NCBI GenBank assembly: GCA_025463615.1
Contig: JAODAU010000288.1
Coordinates: 1-17,107, forward strand
DNA length: 17,107 nt
Direction: 5' to 3'
Source of the DNA: Microbacteriaceae bacterium
GTDB lineage: Bacteria > Actinomycetota > Actinomycetes > Actinomycetales > Microbacteriaceae
A model generated the notes under the pieces. It saw only the letters and a list, made by a program, of their open reading frames with translations. It was not told the origin of the DNA and made no database searches. Shown here in pieces: positions 14,404 to 17,107 of the stretch (its first letter is position 1; the number at the start of each line of letters is the position of its first letter). The position numbers were made by a program, and so were the translations under genes.

Positions 14404-15885
14404 GTGACCACTACACGAAACATCTCTTCCCGCCGGCGCGCCCGCCTCCTCGGCCTGGCCGCCCTCGTCACCACCACCGCCCTGCTGGCGGCGAGCCCCC
14501 TGGCCGCGAACGCCGTGCCCCCGTACCCGAGCGACTCGACGCCGCCGAACCTGATCAGCCTGCTCTCCGGCTACAACTCCTACTGGGTGTCGGATGGCGC
14601 CAACGACCTGCACGGAACGGTCAAGAACGCGGCGGTGCTGCAGCGCGACGACTCGCTCGCGGTCTGGATCAACCAGCATGCGACCGCGTCGGAGAAGTTC
14701 CTGGCGTTACAGGATTCCGAATACAACAACGCCACCAACACCGCCTACGACCAGGCGCTCACCGTCTCGACCGGCCTCGGATCCGTGCTCAGTAAGGCCT
14801 ACGTGAAGGGAATCGAGTCGGGTGCGCTGCCGCTCACGGCCGCCCTCATCAACAGCTCCAACGGCACCTCCGGCGCCTACGTCGGCACGAGCGCGCCGAA
14901 GGCGTACTTCAGCCACCCGCGCCCGTACCTGCCGAGCGACCCGGGCGCGGCTCCCGTCGCCGGTGACGCCGCCGGCTGCGCGCCCGCGCTCGCCAACGCG
15001 TCGTCGCAGCAGGCCATCCGCGTGGGCAAGCCGTACGCCGACGCGAAGGGCAACCTGCTCATCACCCGCGTGGCTCCGGTCACCGACACGACCCACCAGT
15101 TCTCGCCGAACGACGTGACCCTGGATGCCGGATACGGCACCACCGGCATCTGCCTCGGCGGTTCGTTCCCCAGCGGCCACACCACCACGGCCTACCAGGC
15201 GGGCATCACGCTCGCCACGCTGCTGCCGGAGCTCGCCCCCGAGATCCTGGCCCGGGCATCCGAGAACGGCAACGACCGCATCGTGCTCGGCGTGCACTAC
15301 CCGCTCGACATCGTGGGCGGCCGCATCGACGGCGAGGCGGCGCTCGCCGCACGCTGGTCGGACGCGAAGTACCGCACCGAGGTGCTGCAGCCAGCCCGCA
15401 CCGAGCTGGTGAACTACCTGCAGAAGGCCACCGGCCACCCGCTCGACTGGGCCATCCGGTTCCAGACGCCGTACCGCTCCAACCCCTACGGCGGCCAGCG
15501 GATGCCGGGCGGCACGGCCCAGATCGTCGTCAACCGCCAGACCGCCGTCGCGGTCTACAACGAGCGGATGACGTACGGCTTCGCGCAGACCGGAGCCCGC
15601 GGCCTCCCCGCCTCGGTGCCGAGCGGCGCGTCGAACCTGCTGCTGACCACGTTCCCGACCCTCACCGACGCGCAGCGCACCAGCGTGCTCGCCCAGACCG
15701 AGATCGCGTCGGGCTACCCGCTCGACCAGTCGGGAACGGCCAACGGATCATGGCAGCGCATCGACCTGGCCGCGGCGATGAGCGCCACCGTGCTGGTCAC
15801 GAACGGCTCGGCGCACGTGATCGCCACCGGTGGCACGGCGCGCGTGATCCCGGTGAAGGCGCCGACCCCGCCGCACCACCACTGA
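14404..15885 (+). CDS. Secreted PAP2-family (class A-type) acid phosphatase
   Basis: A 493-residue exported phosphatase. An arginine-rich N-terminus (RNISSRRRARLLG) and hydrophobic core end at ANA, with cleavage near residue 37. The whole PAP2 signature is present: K166-X6-R173-P (KAYFSHPRP), PSGH at 256-259 (GGSFPSGHTTT), and R292-X5-H298-X3-D302 (RIVLGVHYPLD). The Lys, Arg and His residues bind phosphate, and His298 would form the phospho-intermediate. The domain up to about 345 resembles bacterial class A acid phosphatases; about 130 further residues (SNPYGGQRMPGG, PLDQSGTANGSWQRIDLAAA) are typical of long secreted actinobacterial members. The tail is PTPPHHH. It releases phosphate from organic phosphates outside the cell, or could be a haloperoxidase relative. 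It is divergent from the GH95-like gene and ends at a clear terminator. Confidence 0.93.
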   Translation: MTTTRNISSRRRARLLGLAALVTTTALLAASPLAANAVPPYPSDSTPPNLISLLSGYNSYWVSDGANDLHGTVKNAAVLQRDDSLAVWINQHATASEKFLALQDSEYNNATNTAYDQALTVSTGLGSVLSKAYVKGIESGALPLTAALINSSNGTSGAYVGTSAPKAYFSHPRPYLPSDPGAAPVAGDAAGCAPALANASSQQAIRVGKPYADAKGNLLITRVAPVTDTTHQFSPNDVTLDAGYGTTGICLGGSFPSGHTTTAYQAGITLATLLPELAPEILARASENGNDRIVLGVHYPLDIVGGRIDGEAALAARWSDAKYRTEVLQPARTELVNYLQKATGHPLDWAIRFQTPYRSNPYGGQRMPGGTAQIVVNRQTAVAVYNERMTYGFAQTGARGLPASVPSGASNLLLTTFPTLTDAQRTSVLAQTEIASGYPLDQSGTANGSWQRIDLAAAMSATVLVTNGSAHVIATGGTARVIPVKAPTPPHHH

Positions 15886-15914
15886 TCGCACCAGCACCGA
15901 TCCGACGAAAGACC

Positions 15915-15949
15915 AACCGCCCCGCCGGGCATCCCTCGGCGGGGCGGTT
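15915..15949 (+). terminator. Strong intrinsic terminator after the phosphatase gene
   Basis: AACCGCCCCGCCG (15915-15927) and CGGCGGGGCGGTT (15937-15949) pair perfectly over 13 bases with a nine-base loop, 29 bases after the stop codon, followed by T15950 and a mixed stretch (CGTCTG). The stem begins with AA and ends in TT, as in a typical GC-rich actinobacterial terminator. Confidence 0.9.
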
Positions 15950-15966
15950 TCGTCTGCGGCGTGCTG

Positions 15967-15972
15967 CATACT
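15967..15972 (+). promoter_or_regulatory. Candidate leaderless -10 element (CATACT) of the small protein gene
   Basis: CATACT differs from TATACT by one base and ends seven bases before the GTG at 15980, with no ribosome-binding site between. It lies just after the phosphatase terminator, so this gene has its own promoter. Confidence 0.45.
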
Positions 15973-15979
15973 CGTAGCC

Positions 15980-16339
15980 GTGACCGAATCGCAGCCCACG
16001 ATCCTCGCCCCCAGCCTCGACGGCCGACGCTTCGTCATGGAATCGTCGACGAACAGCCCCGTCGACCCGGACTCGCCCTCCACGTTCGACTACTTCGAGC
16101 GCGACGGCGTGATCTGGGGCGACTACGACGGCGACACGGTCACGTTCGGCCGGTTCGTCGGCACCCGCGTGGGCAACGAGCTCTCGGTCTCGTTCGCGCA
16201 CGTGCTGATCGACGGCGGCGTCGTCGTCTCGGGCACGAGTGGCAGCGTCGTCGAGTCGACGGATGACGGCGTGCGCCTGGTCGAGCGATTCCGCATCGAC
16301 GACGTCGAGCACGTCAGCGTCTGCGTCGAGCTGCGCTAG
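15980..16339 (+). CDS. Small conserved hypothetical protein (family often mislabelled N-acetylglutamate synthase)
   Basis: A 119-residue, soluble, all-beta-looking protein. The pattern 'L-DGR-F....N', 'T.F.YFERDGVIWGDYDGDTV', 'GRFVGTRVGNELSVSFAHV', then 'DGVRLVERFRI' matches, from memory, a family of about 110-residue proteins in Firmicutes and Actinobacteria. Some entries carry the name 'N-acetylglutamate synthase' without any acetyltransferase motif. Alternating hydrophobic and charged residues and frequent Gly-Asp turns suggest a small beta-barrel of repeated strands. It has no signal peptide, no cysteine pair and no catalytic motif I can name. The GTG start is supported by the leaderless -10. 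It converges with the HNH gene 15 bases away. Function is unknown. Confidence 0.8.
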   Translation: MTESQPTILAPSLDGRRFVMESSTNSPVDPDSPSTFDYFERDGVIWGDYDGDTVTFGRFVGTRVGNELSVSFAHVLIDGGVVVSGTSGSVVESTDDGVRLVERFRIDDVEHVSVCVELR

Positions 16340-16354
16340 CAATTCAGTGCGCAC

Positions 16355-17107
16355 CTAAGCCGTCACTCTCTGGCTGTCGGCTCCTCGATCGGCTCTGAGT
16401 TCGATTCGTCCGCCGCGGCGTTCGCGTCGGTCGGGGTCGGCCCACGGTGGCGGGATGAAGTACGGGACCCGTTCGCGGGTGCTGATCTCCCACCCGTCGT
16501 CGTGAACCCGGTGATGGTGAAACCCGCACAACATGACCCCGTTGGCCAGATCGGTGTCGCCGCCGTGTGACCACCATTGGATGTGGTGTGCGTCCGCATA
16601 GGCCGGTGGGCTGGTGCAGCCGGGGAACGCGCACCCGTCATCTCGTTCCATCAGCGCGAGGCGTTGCGTTCGGCTGAACAGGCGTCTCGCCCGGCCGGCG
16701 TCGAGGATCTCTCCTTTGCCGCCGAGTACGAGGGGGATCAGCTCGGCGTCGGCGGCGAGCCTGCGGGCGGTTTCGATGGAGATGGTCTCCTGGATGCCGT
16801 CGATGCTCGCGGTGCCAGTGCCCGATCGCAGGTCCTCGAGCGAAAGCCGCACGACCATGGTCGCTGCGGGCAGGTCGCCGGCGGCGCCGCCGCAGGTGGC
16901 GACGTGGTGGAACAGATGCTCCGCGGCATCCGCCCGCCGCTGCTCAAGGGTGCGGATGTCGTCGACTTGGCTGTCACGTGCGGCCCGGAAATCCTGGTCG
17001 ACGACCGCGTCGACGGCCGTCTTGACCATCCCCGCGGTCGCCGGCGGCATGTCCCACACCAACCGCACCATCCCGTTCGACCCGGGGATGAACGTCACCG
17101 AGCGTTG
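16355..17107 (-). CDS. DUF222 / HNH endonuclease domain protein (partial, C-terminal part)
   Basis: The last 250 codons of a protein whose N-terminus lies beyond the right edge; the frame stays open to base 17107. The left part of the fragment is the end of the DUF222 (13E12-repeat) domain: helical, with 'RTLEQRRADAAEHLFHHVA' and 'IETARRLAADAELIPLVLGGKGEILDAGRARRLFS' as in other members. The HNH nuclease domain follows: 'LALMERDDGCAFPGC', 'DAHHIQWWSHGGDTDLANGVMLC', 'HHHRVHDDGWEI'. The Cys pair in CAFPGC and the later C-X2-H-H-H probably hold a structural zinc, while the His-Asn-His residues bind the catalytic metal. These proteins occur in many copies per actinobacterial genome. Their role is not settled; mobile-element origin or DNA processing has been suggested. 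A GTG at 17098 is internal, not the likely start. Confidence 0.93.
   Translation of the reverse strand, partial: QRSVTFIPGSNGMVRLVWDMPPATAGMVKTAVDAVVDQDFRAARDSQVDDIRTLEQRRADAAEHLFHHVATCGGAAGDLPAATMVVRLSLEDLRSGTGTASIDGIQETISIETARRLAADAELIPLVLGGKGEILDAGRARRLFSRTQRLALMERDDGCAFPGCTSPPAYADAHHIQWWSHGGDTDLANGVMLCGFHHHRVHDDGWEISTRERVPYFIPPPWADPDRRERRGGRIELRADRGADSQRVTA

Noticed and set aside
15877..15885. Terminal His-His-His of the phosphatase as a metal-binding tag or artificial tag
   Set aside because: Three His after a Pro/Thr-rich tail are natural low-complexity ends in secreted actinobacterial proteins; there is no further evidence.
16355..17107. HNH/DUF222 gene as a sign of a nearby mobile element or intron
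   Set aside because: No transposase, intron structure or flanking repeats were seen. DUF222/HNH genes are common stand-alone genes in actinobacterial chromosomes.

Overview
The window is high-GC DNA with dense gene packing, many GTG starts, four-base ATGA/GTGA stop-start overlaps, and Asp codons written as GAT mostly inside GGATG. Together with the gene families (MmyB-type regulator, DUF222/HNH protein, CUT1 sugar ABC transporters without an ATPase), this points to an actinobacterium, most likely Microbacteriaceae. That assignment is inference from sequence style. No rRNA, tRNA, CRISPR array or transposase was seen, and no gene-free stretch exceeds about 170 bases.

Region 1 (1-4558, minus strand) is a tight operon read right to left: an NAD(P)-dependent short-chain reductase, a ThuA-like protein, a Gfo/Idh/MocA oxidoreductase, a sugar-binding lipoprotein and the start of a MalF-type permease that runs off the left edge. 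ThuA and Gfo/Idh next to a binding-protein transporter resembles the rhizobial thu (trehalose/disaccharide) loci, so uptake and redox processing (3-keto chemistry) of a disaccharide or sugar derivative is a reasonable guess. A divergent XRE/MmyB-type regulator (4681-5526) shares a 122-bp promoter region with this operon.

Region 2 (5614-10381, plus strand) holds a two-helix membrane protein, then a second carbohydrate operon: binding lipoprotein, two CUT1 permeases and a cytoplasmic cellulase-like (GH-A type) glycosidase. Convergent to it lies an AraC regulator with a cupin-type sensor domain (10388-11281), followed on the same minus strand by a large secreted GH95-like glycosidase with a C-terminal binding-like module (11383-14235). 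Between regulator and GH95 gene is a strong 19-bp-arm inverted repeat, and one half-site recurs over the regulator's own promoter. The likely scheme is that the exported GH95-like enzyme trims a polysaccharide or glycan outside, the ABC system imports the product, the cytoplasmic enzyme hydrolyses it, and the AraC protein switches the set on. The substrate cannot be read from the sequence.

Region 3 (14404-17107) contains a secreted PAP2-type acid phosphatase with a complete catalytic signature, ended by a 13-bp perfect hairpin, then a small conserved hypothetical protein, and convergently the C-terminal half of a DUF222/HNH-endonuclease protein cut by the right edge.

Several starts (XRE, PAP2, the small protein, probably AraC) have no Shine-Dalgarno sequence but a -10-like hexamer 6-9 bases upstream, as for leaderless mRNAs. 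The transporter and enzyme operon genes mostly have purine-rich ribosome-binding sites. No clearly new system was found. The best leads are the AraC/GH95 operator array, the apparent Asp-to-Glu change in the GH95-like enzyme, and the thu-like operon with an added SDR.
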